From the NCBI GenBank assembly GCA_963834515.1, contig CAWICB010000007.1:434001-498000 (forward strand): DNA of 64,000 nt. The letters are read 5' to 3'. Below, piece after piece: positions 10,320-19,966 of the stretch. Below the pieces are notes generated by a model, which was not told where the DNA came from, searched no databases, and saw nothing but the letters and a program-made list of their open reading frames with translations. The DNA is from RYN-230 sp963834515. Its GTDB lineage: Bacteria; Actinomycetota; Actinomycetes; Streptosporangiales; Streptosporangiaceae. Position numbers and translations under genes: made by a program. Numbering within the stretch: the stretch's first letter is position 1; each line of letters opens with the position of its first letter.

Positions 10320-10654
10320 CCGCAGGAATGGCTACTTGAGTCGGGATTCGCGGTCAGCAGCTGTCCGTCGCGGCGGCTGCCGACAGGCTGGGTCCGTGGG
10401 ACGGGCTCACCGCAGGATGGGGTGAGGTCAGCACGGGCCACGGGCTCGGCGTAACCAGGCCTAACGGCCGGGGCTGAACGGCCCGGGGCTAATGGCCCGG
10501 GCCAGATGGCCCGGGCCAGATGGCTCGGGCCGGTTGTGCCAGGTGGACCGGGCTACATGGCTTTCTTTCGGGTAATTCAGCCCTGTGCCGCCCAGGCAAA
10601 TCTAAGGAGAGTGATGTCAACGAAAATATCCAGAAGCAGAAGCGGGTGGGCGAA
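10320..10654. other. Intergenic region with tandem repeats and promoter of the GH26 gene
   Basis: This 335-base gap holds the tandem array at 10459-10533, then an AT-richer promoter-like segment (TACATGGCTTTCTTTCGGGTAATTCAG) starting near 10553 and a strong AAGGAGAGTG ribosome site at 10604-10613. That site is aligned to ATG 10614 in a frame that does not encode the glycosidase, which is discussed separately. Confidence 0.5.
10459..10533. repeat. Imperfect 14-15 bp tandem repeats centred on GGCCCGGGCC
   Basis: About five imperfect units of 12-15 bases follow each other: variants of GGGGCTGAACGGCCC, GGGGCTAATGGCCC, GGGCCAGATGGCCC and GGGCCAGATGGCTC. Every unit boundary makes a near-perfect GGCCCGGGCC palindrome, so the array could fold into several hairpins. 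It is not coding in any plausible frame. Confidence 0.75.
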
Positions 10655-11713
10655 ATGTCTACACGGAATCCGGATAAATCTCCCGGGACCACGCCCCGGG
10701 GTTCGCGGGCTGGTCCCAGGCGCTGGCGGGAGGCCTCCAGGGCCCGGCGCAGAGGATTCATCGCCGTCCTCACGGCGTTCGCCATGGGGGGCCTTACGAT
10801 ACTTGGCCTCGCGTTCAGTGGGGCCGCCTTCGCCAGCAGCAGCAAGGTCCCCTGGTCCAGCGGGGCCTGGCTGGCCAACGACTCACCCTCGGTGGCCTCG
10901 CAGTTCGGCAGCTGGCGGGGCTCCCAGCTGAACGTGGTCGATGAATTCACGCTCACCTCCACCTGGCAGGACGTGATCGACCCGACCTGGATGTACCAGA
11001 AGTGGCAGGGATCGCCTTACACCCTGGCCATAGCGGTGCCCATGATTCCCACCGGTGTCTCCGGGGTATCAATCGCCGCCTGCGCGAGCGGGGCTTACAA
11101 TTCCTACTGGAATCAGTTCGGCAGCAACATCTCCTCCTACGGCCTCGGCCACTCCATCATCCGGCTCGGCTGGGAGTTCAACGGGAACTGGTACGCGTGG
11201 ACAGCCACCCAGCCCGCGACATGGGCGCAATGCTGGCGGCAGATCGTCACCTCAGCCCGGGCCACCGCGCCCAACCTGGTGTGGGACTGGAACGTCAACC
11301 GCGGGGTCTCCGCCGGGCTCGCCGACCCGACCCAGGCCTACCCCGGTGACGCGTACGTGGACCAGATCGGCGTGGACAGCTACGACTGGTGGCCCGCCGC
11401 CAACACCACCGGTGGGTGGAGCGGGTCGTACAGCCAGCTCACCGGCCCGCAGGGGCTGCAGTACTGGCTCAACTTCGCGCGATCGCACGGCAAGCAGTTC
11501 GCGGTGCCGGAGTGGGGCAACGTCGCCACCAGCATCTCCTCCGCGGCCGGCGGCGATGACCCCGGCTACGTGACGGACATGTACAACTTCTTCCAGGCCA
11601 ACGCGGGAATTCTGGCCTTCGAGGCCAACCTGCAGGGCACCTCAACCGACGGGGCCTACTGGCCCACCACCTCGCTGCCGAACGCCGCGGCCGCCTACAA
11701 GGCGGCCTTCTGA
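10655..11713 (+). CDS. Secreted GH26-like glycoside hydrolase
   Basis: Probable secreted beta-mannanase-like enzyme of 352 residues. After an Arg-rich N-terminus, a hydrophobic segment near residues 36-60 (FIAVLTAFAMGGLTILGLAF, then SGAAFASSS) acts as a signal peptide with an Ala-x-Ala-like cleavage region. The catalytic domain has RLGWEFNGNWYAW with the likely acid/base Glu174 and FAVPEWGNV with the likely nucleophile Glu286, the arrangement of clan GH-A family 26. A conserved VDSYDWWP motif lies between them. ATG 10655 was chosen because it leaves a normal signal peptide; the stronger ribosome site at 10604 points at another frame. Polymer specificity (mannan versus other beta-glucan) is not readable. 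Confidence 0.85.
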   Translation: MSTRNPDKSPGTTPRGSRAGPRRWREASRARRRGFIAVLTAFAMGGLTILGLAFSGAAFASSSKVPWSSGAWLANDSPSVASQFGSWRGSQLNVVDEFTLTSTWQDVIDPTWMYQKWQGSPYTLAIAVPMIPTGVSGVSIAACASGAYNSYWNQFGSNISSYGLGHSIIRLGWEFNGNWYAWTATQPATWAQCWRQIVTSARATAPNLVWDWNVNRGVSAGLADPTQAYPGDAYVDQIGVDSYDWWPAANTTGGWSGSYSQLTGPQGLQYWLNFARSHGKQFAVPEWGNVATSISSAAGGDDPGYVTDMYNFFQANAGILAFEANLQGTSTDGAYWPTTSLPNAAAAYKAAF

Positions 11714-11819
11714 GCCGCATCCAGGCCGGCCGCGGACAGACCGGCACCCCACCCAGGGCCACGCCGGCCGGGACGATCCGGCCGGCATGGCCCATGCCTG
11801 ACCGGCTCTGGGGCCAGGC

Positions 11820-12671
11820 TCAGGGCGGCCCGGCGGGGACGCCGAACCGGCTAAACAGTTCCGCCCCGGACACCCAGCGGCCGGCCTGGCCGGGGCCGAG
11901 CAGGTCGGCGGTCAGGAAACCGGTCACCGCGGCGATCTTGTCCCCGTCCAGGGTGAGCACGTCGATGCTGGCCGGGATGAAGCCGCCCGTGTCGTCGTCA
12001 TACACATATCCGGCCACCGCGAGCTGGCCGCTGGCCCGCACCGGGCGGTGCTTCCACCGGTCCGTGAGCGGGTACCTGGCCAGGAAATCCCGGACCGGCC
12101 GAGCCCGCGGAACCAGGTCGGGACGGGCGGCATCGACCAGGTCACGTCCCGGGTGAGCAGGCCGGCCAGGCCCTGGATGTCGCCGCTCTCCATCGCGTCC
12201 GCGTAGCGCTGGACGAGTTCCCGGGTGCGCTGGTCGCCGAGCGCGCGCAACGTGGCCTGCTGGCTCCGGGCTGGCAGCCGGGTGCGCACCGCCGCGGGCC
12301 CGCTGCAGGGCGCTGGTCACCGACGCCGCCGACGTGCCAAGCAGGCCGGCGATCTCCGCCGCGGAGAAGCCGGCCACCTCGCGCAGCAGCAGGACGGCGC
12401 GCTGCCGCGGCGGCAGGTGCTGGATGGCGGCGACGAAGGCCAGTTCGACGCTTTCCCGCTGCTCATACCGGGCCTCCGGGGAGGGCTCGCTGCCTGGCGC
12501 CAGCCACTGGTCCGGGTAGGGTTCCAGCCAGGGCAGTTCGGTGAGCGGCGCGGCCAGCTCGGCTTGCAGGGCGTCCTCCGCGTCGTGCACGGAGCCCAGT
12601 ATCCGGTAACAGTGGGCGCGCAGCTCAGCCTGGTAGGTGGCGGCCAGCTGGCCGAACTCGTCGTCGTGCAT
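11820..12671 (-). pseudogene. Decayed ECF sigma factor of the SigJ/SigG type with SnoaL-like tail
   Basis: Recognisable sigma-factor pieces are spread over two frames. From the ATG at 12671: HDDEFGQLAATYQAELRAHC and RILGSVHDAEDALQ (region 2 start), then an in-frame loss of roughly 60 residues so that ELPWLEPYPDQWL follows directly, then a normal region 4 (LPPRQRAVLLLREVAGFSA). After ALQRAR the sense passes to another frame (LPARSQQATLRALGDQRTRE, DVTWSMPPVPTWFRGLG) and back near 12120 (VRDFLARYPLTDRWKHRPVR, SIDVLTLDGDKIAAVTGFL). Two frameshifts plus the missing region 2.3-2.4, which contacts the -10 element, make a working sigma factor unlikely. Confidence 0.8.
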
Positions 12672-12757
12672 CAGTCGGCGAACGTCGGGTCGGCCCCGGG
12701 CAGCCGCTGCCGCGCGGCCAGCCACTGCTCGCGGTTCACAACCTCAGGGAAGGCCAT
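12671..12757 (-). pseudogene. 28-codon remnant of a DUF899 thioredoxin-like gene
   Basis: A short frame with a strong AGGAGGTGGGC ribosome site begins MAFPEVVNREQWLAAR, which matches the start of DUF899 (thioredoxin-like) proteins as I know them. It ends after 28 codons, and its TGA overlaps the sigma remnant's ATG (TGATG). Intact DUF899 proteins are over 200 residues and often neighbour SigJ-type sigma genes. The simplest reading is a deletion that removed most of the gene but kept its front end. Confidence 0.5.
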
Positions 12758-12814
12758 GCCCACCTCCTGTTTGTCTCGGTGCGTCACAGGACGGGACTGT
12801 CCCTCCCACCCGGA

Positions 12815-13738
12815 TTAATCGGTATCCGGCTGGCCCGCGATGGGCCGCTCGCCGCCCGGCTGGTCGGGCCAGACGCCGATGTGCCCGGTCAGCGCCTCCA
12901 GCCGGACCCGGTCCCGCATGCCGAGCGGTTCGGTCATGTCCTGGGGCAGCTGGAGCCGGCCGGCCCGGTCCAGCACGGCGTACTCCACCGCGTGCTCGAA
13001 CCGCCGCCCCTCGGCGTCGGTGGTCTCCTGCCGCAGCGTCTCGGTGCTGGTCCGGCCGTCCCGGATGGCGACCACCCGGCGCACCATCGAGGACACCGCC
13101 GGGTCGTGCGTGACCACCAGCACGGTTACCCCGAGCCCGGTGTTGGCTGTCTGCAGCGCGCCGAACACGTCTTCCGCGGTCGCGCTGTCCAGCTCGCCGG
13201 TCGGCTCGTCAGCCAGCAGCACCTCGGGCTCGTTGGCCAGCGCCACCGCGATGGCGGTCCGCTGCTGCTCGCCGCCGGACATCTGGCTGGGGGAGCGGTC
13301 CGCGCAGTGCGCCACCCCGAGCACGCTGAGCAGCTCGCGGGACCGGGCGCGCCGTGGCCGGCGGGCGGCCCCGGCCAGCCGCATGGGCAGGTCCACGTTC
13401 TGCGCCGCGGTCAGGTACGGCAGCAGGTTCCGCGACGTCTGCTGCCAGACGAAGCCGATCGTGGTACGCCGGTAGGACAGCCGCTGGCGGCCGTTCATCG
13501 AGCCCAGGTCGTGCCCGGCCACCCGCACCGATCCCGCGGTCGGCGTGTCCAGCCCGGCCAGGATGTTCATCAGTGTCGACTTGCCGCTGCCCGACGCGCC
13601 CACCATCGCGGTCAGCTCACCCCGGGCCACCACCAGGTCGAGGCCCTGCAGCGCCTGCACCTCGATGCCCTCCGCCGTGTAGATGCGGACCAGCCGGTCA
13701 CACGCGATCAGCGGCTCAGCGGTGGTTGCCGCGGTCAT
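12815..13738 (-). CDS. MacB/LolD-type ABC transporter ATPase with AbrB-like tail
   Basis: A 307-residue ATP-binding subunit that would power the two FtsX-type permeases upstream in the operon. Walker A GASGSGKST, Q-loop FVWQQTSRNLLPYL, signature MSGGEQQR, Walker B VLLADEPTGELD and the switch His in VVTHDPA are all present. After about residue 245 comes an extra domain (YAVLDRAGRLQLPQDMTEPL, then GMRDRVRLEAL) resembling an AbrB/SpoVT swapped-hairpin module, which is unusual for this subunit. The gene is last in the operon, 24 bases behind the permease. MacB-type exporters move lipids, peptides or drugs by mechanotransmission; the cargo here is unknown. Confidence 0.92.
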   Translation of the reverse strand: MTAATTAEPLIACDRLVRIYTAEGIEVQALQGLDLVVARGELTAMVGASGSGKSTLMNILAGLDTPTAGSVRVAGHDLGSMNGRQRLSYRRTTIGFVWQQTSRNLLPYLTAAQNVDLPMRLAGAARRPRRARSRELLSVLGVAHCADRSPSQMSGGEQQRTAIAVALANEPEVLLADEPTGELDSATAEDVFGALQTANTGLGVTVLVVTHDPAVSSMVRRVVAIRDGRTSTETLRQETTDAEGRRFEHAVEYAVLDRAGRLQLPQDMTEPLGMRDRVRLEALTGHIGVWPDQPGGERPIAGQPDTD

Positions 13739-13762
13739 AGCCAGCTCCTCTCCACGGCTTCG

Positions 13763-16569
13763 TCAGCCTTCTATGCGCAACGCCCGGGCCACACCACTGC
13801 CCCGCCAGCTCCGGGTCGCCATCGTGGCGGCCACCCCGGCCACCACCAGCAGCGCGGCCACCGGGATGACCAGGGCGGCCCAGTCCGCACGGACCGGGAC
13901 GGGGTACCCGGTGCCGGTGAACACGGACAGGTTGAGGGCCTGGGCGGTCAGTACGGGCAGCAGCAGCGCGCACGCGCTCCCGGCCACCGCCGCGGCCAGC
14001 AGCGCCGGCGCCTTCTCCACCAGGACCAGCCGCCTGGCCTGCCCGGCGTTGACCCCCATGGTGGCCAGCCGGGCCAGCGTCTGGCGCCGGTCGGCCGCGC
14101 CCAGGGCCAGGTCGGCCAGCAGCGCGGCCAGGCCGAACCCGGCGGCCGCCGCAAGTACCACGGCGAACATGATGTACGCGCCGTGCTGCAGCGGTGCCCC
14201 GGCCAGGCTGGCCACCACGTCCGAGCGCAGGGTCACGGCCGCGCCCGGGACCAGCCGCCGGGCCACCCCGCGCAGGGCCGCCCCGTCGATCCCGCCGCCA
14301 CCGAGCAGCATGAGGTTGGCCGGGGCCGCGGCCGTGGCCGTGCCGCCCGGCGCAGCGCGCAGCGGCAGCATGACGAACGCACCGCCGCCGGGCAGCGCCG
14401 GGCTGCCGGAGATCAGCCCGGCTACCCGCACGGTCAGCGAGCCCAGGCTGGTCGTGCCCTGGATCGCGCCCAGATGGCCCGGTGTGCCGCGCAGCGCGGC
14501 GGCCGCGGCCGGTGACGCGAGCACCGGCACCGGCCGGCCGGGCCCGGGCCGCGGCCGGCCAGCACGGCCCGCTGCGCGGGCCGCAACGCCGGCCAGGGCG
14601 TGCTGGCCAGCAGCGCGGCGTAACTGGCCGGGTCGACGGCGACTACGCTGAGCTCGCCGCGCCCGGCCAGCGTCCACCGGGTGACCTGGAGAGCCGTGGC
14701 CTGCCGGACGCCGGGCACGGCCGCGGCCGCCCGCTGTGCGGCCGGGGTGACCGGCGCGACGGCCAGCTCGCCGTTGATCACCGCGTCGGCCCCGGTCACC
14801 CGCCACGAGGCGGCCGTCTCGCCCCGGCTGACCGCGTCCCGGAGCATGCCGGTGAACGCGGCCAGGGTGAGCGCCAGCACCACCGCGAACAACGGCAGCA
14901 CCGTGGCTGCCGGGGCCCGGGCCGCCTGGGCCAGCCCCAGGAAGCGGACCGGGCCGGCCCGGCGGGCGGACACCCGGAGCAGGCCGCGCACCGCGAGCGG
15001 GCACAGCCGCATGGCCAGCAGCACGGCGGGCACCGCGACCAGGACCGGGGCCAGGCTGGTGTACAGATCGAGGCCGCCGCTGCCGGTGGCCACCCCGGCG
15101 GTGGAGCCCTGCGCGTGGAGCACGATGAGGCCGCCCACAGCCGCGGCGCACAGGGCCAGCTCGGCCACCAGGCGGCGGGCCCGGCGGCCGCGCCGGGTCG
15201 GCCCGGGCCGGCCAGCCCGGGCCGCGTGACCGGGGTGCTCGGGCCGGACCACCCGGTGCTGCCAGGCCACCACGAGTGGCGCTGCGATGACCGCGGTGAC
15301 CGGGGCCAGCCCGCCCAGCCACCAGCTGGCCGGGGCCGGCTCGCCAGGGGTGACCAGGATGCCCAGCCCCGCCCCGGCCAGCGCGGCCGGGATGCTGGCC
15401 GCCGCGGTACCGCGCAGCGTCCGCGTGCTGAGCTGGCGGACGGTGGCGCCGCGGGCCCGCAGCACGGTGAACTCACCGGACCGGCGCTCGGCCAGCATCC
15501 AGCCGGCCAGCACGATGACCACCACCCCGATCGCGGCCAGGCTGGCGAACAGCAGCGACAGCACCGAGTTGACCTGGGCCGCGGTGGTCAGGAAGCCGTC
15601 CAGGATGGGGCCCAGCGCGCTGGCCACCACGATCGTGGTGGCGGCCGGAGCCAGCTGGCCGTGCAGCGCCGGTGCCTCCGCGCTCACCTTGCCCAGCCGC
15701 TGGGACAGCGCTGCCGCCTGGTCGGCCTGCACCCCGGTCAGGGTCAGCGGGAACGCCCACTGGAACGTCATGCCCAGCGCGCCGAACAGGTTCTGCAGCT
15801 GGCCCAGCTCGCTGGGGCCGACGAACGCGCCCGTCACCCAGTACGGCGCCGCATTGAACGGGTGCTCGAGGACCGGCTGGCCGGCCGTGGGGTCGGCGGT
15901 CCAGAACGCCGAGCGGGGCTGCCGTTCGCGGACGATCCCGGTCACCACCAGCCGGACCGGGACGTTGGGCGTGCTGACCACCAGCCGGGTGCCGACATGC
16001 GCGTTCAGTTCCGCGGCCGTCTGCTGGCTGAGGGCGATGCCGAGCGGGCCTGACCGGGCCAGGGACAGCCCTGGGTAGTGGCCCGCCACCAGGGCCGCGT
16101 GCCGGGCCAGCGGGTCGCGGTAGATCAGCTCCAGCTTCTGCAGGACGGTCGAGTTGGGCCCGCTCGGCACGGCCGTGAGCGGCTGGATGTGGCTGGTCAG
16201 GCTGGACCAGTTGGCCGCGGCCGGCTTGAGTGGCAGGCCGGCCCGGCTGAAGTCGCCGGCCAGCTGGCTGGTCACGTCGCCGATCTGGGCTGAGCCGAGG
16301 ATGGGCGCGACCCCGTTGGCGCCCGCCAGCGACGAGGTGAAGGCGTCCCAGTCGGCGGTGGCCAGCACCGCCGTGTCCAGCTGCGGGGCCGCGGCCAGCT
16401 GGGCGTGCAGGGCCTGGGTCTGGACGTGCAGGCTCTGCCGGGGACCGGCCACCGCGATGAACGTGCCGCCGAGCACCAGCACGGCCAGCGTGAGGTAGCT
16501 GGCCGCGGCGGTGCCGCACAGCGCCCATACCGCGCTGCGCACCGGGCCCCGTACTCTGCTGAGACTCAT
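13763..16569 (-). CDS. FtsX-type ABC permease, frameshifted near 14540
   Basis: About 935 codons of a duplicated FtsX/MacB permease: one N-terminal membrane anchor (WALCGTAAASYLTLAVLVLGG), a large extracytoplasmic domain, a three-helix FtsX unit, and a second set ending in TMATRSWRGSGVARALRIEG. The start MSLSRVRG at 16569 overlaps the upstream permease stop by ATGA. The frame changes near 14525-14550 within a GGCC/GGGCC run: one frame reads AVLAGRGPGPAG, the next RPVPVLASPAAAAALRGTPG. Total length is not a multiple of three. Conserved sense on both sides and preserved overlaps favour a one-base sequencing error, although a true lesion cannot be excluded. Confidence 0.85.
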
Positions 16570-19500
16570 GCCGACTCCGCGGTGCGCAGCGTGGCGGCCG
16601 GGTCGGGGATGCGGGCCGCGGTGGCCGCCGCGACCAGCACCGGGAGCAGCACGACCAGGGCGGCCAGCCCGAGCGCCTCGGCCCAGGCGAACGTGACCAG
16701 CGCGGGTGGCACCGGCGCGGTGGCCGCCGCGGTGAGCGTGACCGCGGGCACCAGCAGGATGGTCAGCACACTGCCCAGCACCAGCCCGGCCAGGGCCGCG
16801 GGCAGGCTGAGCATGAGCTCCTGGGTGCACAGCTGGCCAGCCTGGGACCGCTGGGTCACCCCGAGCGCGGCCAGCAGCGCGCTCTCCTGCCGCCGCTGGG
16901 CCACGTTGGCCGCGATGCTGACGAAGAAACCCGCGATGGCCAGCAGCGCGGCCGCGATGGCCACCGCCAGCACGGCCTGCTGCGGGGCCGCGGACAGCGG
17001 GTCGCCGAGCAGGCTGGCGGCCAGCTGTTCCCGGCTGGTCACCGACGAGCCGGCCGGCAGCAGCGCGGCCAGCCCGGGCGGGGTGCCGCCGCCGGTGGCC
17101 AGCCACCAGCTGGTCGCCGGGACCGGCGCCAGCCCGCGGCTGAGCAGGGCCTGCTGCACCGCGGACAGGTCCACGATGAGCGCGCTGCCAGACGTCACGG
17201 TGGGGAACGACCGGACCGCCGCGACGATGTGCACGGCCAGGGTCAGGCCGCTCACGCTGTCATCGACGGTGGCCCCCACCCCGGTGCTGGTAGCGGCCAG
17301 GAACCCCCGGGTGGCGATGGCCGGGATGGCCGCGGCGGTGGGCGCCGTGCTGGTCAGCGTCAGCTGGCCGAAGACCGGCAGCGGCGGCTGGCCCGGGCTG
17401 GCGGCCAGCGCCTGCCCGTAGCCAGGGGAGAACTCCAGCTGCTGCGCACTGCGGCCGGTGATCCCGGGGCGGCCGGTGGCCCCGGTCCCGGCAGCGGGCA
17501 GCCAGGCCAGCTGTTTCGGCAGGCTGGCCGGCCCGGCCAGGCCGTCCGGCTCAGACCTGAGCGCGGCCAGCTCGGGGGCGGACACCCCGGCCGTCCAGCG
17601 GCCAAGCAGGCGGCCTGGCAGGAACGCGGGCCGGGCGGCCGGGCCGGCGGCCGCGCCGACGCGCAGCACGGTGAAGAAGGCGTCGGACGCCGAGGCATGG
17701 CCGGGCAGCTGGTAGCTGGCGGTGACCGCGGTCAGCCGCAGCGGCGCGATGACCTGGCCCGGGCGGGATCCGCTGCCGAGCTGGGCGGTGAGGATGTGCG
17801 GGCGCCCATCCGCCGGCAGCGTGCCCGCGTTCACCTGGTACACGTCCCCGTCGGCATCCGACACCGACAGCGTCACCGGCGCCGGGACCAGGTGCAGCGA
17901 CGCGGGCCCCAGGCTGGCTTCGAGCTGCACCGTGGCCGGGTGGCCGGGCAGCACGATGCCGGGCTGGCGGCCGGCCGGCTCGATGGCCCGGAACAGGGCC
18001 GGGGCGGGCAGCGGCGACTGGTCGCTGCGCAGCTGCACGACACCGGCCGCGGTGGCCGCGTTCAGGGCCAGGGTTTCCCCCGTGCCGCCCTCGGTGAGCG
18101 CGGTGACCGGGGTAGCCCCGCGCACCCCCGGTGCCGCGGCCAGCCGGCCCGCGGCGCTGGCCGTCAGCGGGCTGACCACGTCGACGCGGGTGTCCGCGCC
18201 CGCGCTGAACGCGGCCTGGTCGGCGGCCGAGCGGGCCCAGCTCTGGTGCTGGGACAATGCCAGCGTCCCGGTCGCTACCGCCAGCACGATAAGCAGCGCG
18301 CCGGCCGACTGGCTGAGTGGCCGCCGGCTCAGCTGCCAGCAGCTGATCGCGGGGGACAGCCGCCGGCCCCGGGACGCCAGCCGGTCGGCGGCCCGGGCGG
18401 CGGGCGGCAGCAGGCGCAGCGTCAGCGCGGTGCCGCCGGCCAGCGCCAGGGCCGGGGCCAGGACCAGCACCGGGTCGACGCCGCCGGGGCCGTTGGCCGA
18501 CGTGACCACGGCCGAGTAGTGCCGGAGCTGCCAGCCAGCCAGCACGGCCAGCGCGATCAGGGCCAGGTCCGCGCCGGCCCGGGCAATGCCGGAGATGGCC
18601 GCCTGCCGGCCGCGGCGCTGCCGAGCGGCACCCGGGGCCAGCGTGCGCAGCGAAGGCCAGAGCAGCACCAGCGTGGCCCCGGCCGCGGTGGCGGCCAGGG
18701 CCAGCCAGGCGCCGGAGGGGAGCGCGGGCAGCCGCAGACCCGCCGTGTGCAGCGGCCCGGCCGTGGCCAGCAGGACGGCCAGCCGGGTCCCGGCCAGGCC
18801 ACCGGCCGCGGTCGCGGCCAGGCACAGGATGACCGCCTCGGCCGCGTTGAGCCGGGCCAGCTGGGCCCGGGCCGTGCCCCGCGAGGCGAGCAGCGCCGAC
18901 TCGCCTTCACGCTGGTCAGACAGGTAGGCCGCGGCAGCCGCGAGCGCCGCCGCGGCGACCAGCGCGAGCTCGAGGGCGCCGATCACGAGCAGCGAGCGGG
19001 CCACCGCCAGGCTGGCCGCGGTCGCCTGCAGCACCGCCGGGAGGTTCGTGGTCACCTGCAGGCTGGGCAGGGTGGCGGAGTTGGCCAGGGCCTGGCGCAG
19101 TGCGCTGGCCCGGTCCGCGGTCGCGGTGAGCTCGCCGACCGGGATCCGCCAGGTGTCCGGCTGGGCGACCCAGCTGGCCGCGTTGACGGCCAGCGGGCCG
19201 CCGAACGCGGCCGGGCTGACGGCCAGCGGGCCGACCGTGGTGAACCCGCCGGCCGTGCTGGTACCACTGGCCGCGATGGTGTTCAGGGCCCAGTACCCGG
19301 CCGCGGCCGCCGAGCCGGTCTCGGGCCGGAAAATCCCGGTGACCAGGAACCGGGCCGGCCGGCCGGATACCTGGTCCCGGGTCTGCAGCGCCGCGCCCGG
19401 GGCCAGGTGCGCGAGCAGCGCCGCGGCCTGCGGCAGCGCCGCCTGGACCGGCTGGCCAGGCCGGGGCGGCGCGGGCCAGTGCCCGGCCACCAGCACCGCG

Positions 19501-19934
19501 TGCGACCGGATGGCGCCGAACGCGGCCGCCTGGGTGAGCAGTACGTTGCCCTTGCCGGTCAGCCGGGCCAGGGCCGGGGTGGCCGCGGCCAGCCGCAGCG
19601 GGTCCGACCACACCGCCTGGTGCACGGTGACCGGCAGGCCGGGCAGCCGGGCCCGGATGGCGGCCCGCACGCCGGCCTGGTACGCGCCCGCCTGGCCCGC
19701 CGATACCGAGCCGGTGATGTCCAGGGCCGTGCCGGGTGCGGTGGCCAGCTGGCGGTGCGCGGCCTGCGGGAGGGCCGCCCCGGAGAACGACGCCAGCGCG
19801 GAGACCACGGCGGCGGTGACGAACACGGTCACCGCGGCGGCGGCCAGCACCAGCCGGTACGCGTTCATCCGGCGCAGCGTCATGGACCCCCGGAACAAGC
19901 GCACGGACCCCACGATAAGACGGCTGCCGCCCAC
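16566..19934 (-). CDS. Large FtsX-type ABC permease
   Basis: A protein of up to 1122 residues forming a second duplicated FtsX permease, probably a heterodimer partner of the downstream permease. A membrane anchor lies at about residues 25-50 (RLVLAAAAVTVFVTAAVVSA), then a large extracytoplasmic domain. A three-helix FtsX core follows (SLLVIGALELALVAAAALAA, then LSDQREGESALLASRGTARA), then a further anchor, a second extracytoplasmic domain and a last FtsX core (RRQESALLAALGVTQRSQAG). The exact start is unclear: GTG 19934, GTG 19904 and ATG 19883 are all in frame with poor ribosome sites. It is first in a three-gene operon; a 13-base inverted repeat sits 20 bases upstream. Confidence 0.85.
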   Translation of the reverse strand: MGGSRLIVGSVRLFRGSMTLRRMNAYRLVLAAAAVTVFVTAAVVSALASFSGAALPQAAHRQLATAPGTALDITGSVSAGQAGAYQAGVRAAIRARLPGLPVTVHQAVWSDPLRLAAATPALARLTGKGNVLLTQAAAFGAIRSHAVLVAGHWPAPPRPGQPVQAALPQAAALLAHLAPGAALQTRDQVSGRPARFLVTGIFRPETGSAAAAGYWALNTIAASGTSTAGGFTTVGPLAVSPAAFGGPLAVNAASWVAQPDTWRIPVGELTATADRASALRQALANSATLPSLQVTTNLPAVLQATAASLAVARSLLVIGALELALVAAAALAAAAAYLSDQREGESALLASRGTARAQLARLNAAEAVILCLAATAAGGLAGTRLAVLLATAGPLHTAGLRLPALPSGAWLALAATAAGATLVLLWPSLRTLAPGAARQRRGRQAAISGIARAGADLALIALAVLAGWQLRHYSAVVTSANGPGGVDPVLVLAPALALAGGTALTLRLLPPAARAADRLASRGRRLSPAISCWQLSRRPLSQSAGALLIVLAVATGTLALSQHQSWARSAADQAAFSAGADTRVDVVSPLTASAAGRLAAAPGVRGATPVTALTEGGTGETLALNAATAAGVVQLRSDQSPLPAPALFRAIEPAGRQPGIVLPGHPATVQLEASLGPASLHLVPAPVTLSVSDADGDVYQVNAGTLPADGRPHILTAQLGSGSRPGQVIAPLRLTAVTASYQLPGHASASDAFFTVLRVGAAAGPAARPAFLPGRLLGRWTAGVSAPELAALRSEPDGLAGPASLPKQLAWLPAAGTGATGRPGITGRSAQQLEFSPGYGQALAASPGQPPLPVFGQLTLTSTAPTAAAIPAIATRGFLAATSTGVGATVDDSVSGLTLAVHIVAAVRSFPTVTSGSALIVDLSAVQQALLSRGLAPVPATSWWLATGGGTPPGLAALLPAGSSVTSREQLAASLLGDPLSAAPQQAVLAVAIAAALLAIAGFFVSIAANVAQRRQESALLAALGVTQRSQAGQLCTQELMLSLPAALAGLVLGSVLTILLVPAVTLTAAATAPVPPALVTFAWAEALGLAALVVLLPVLVAAATAARIPDPAATLRTAESA

Positions 19935-19953
19935 CGGGCCCGTCCGGGCTTTT

Positions 19954-19966
19954 AGGAAAATTTCCT
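19954..19966. promoter_or_regulatory. AT-rich inverted repeat upstream of the ABC operon
   Basis: AGGAAA-A-TTTCCT is a perfect 6+6 inverted repeat in a very GC-rich region, 20 bases ahead of the first possible start of the permease operon. Its position suits an operator overlapping the promoter. The binding protein is unknown. Confidence 0.4.

Noticed and set aside
10614..10931. Reading frame starting at ATG 10614 behind a strong ribosome site
   Set aside because: The peptide becomes a Pro/Gly/Ser-rich shadow of the GH26 gene and shows no domain. Kept only as a possible upstream ORF or frame error.
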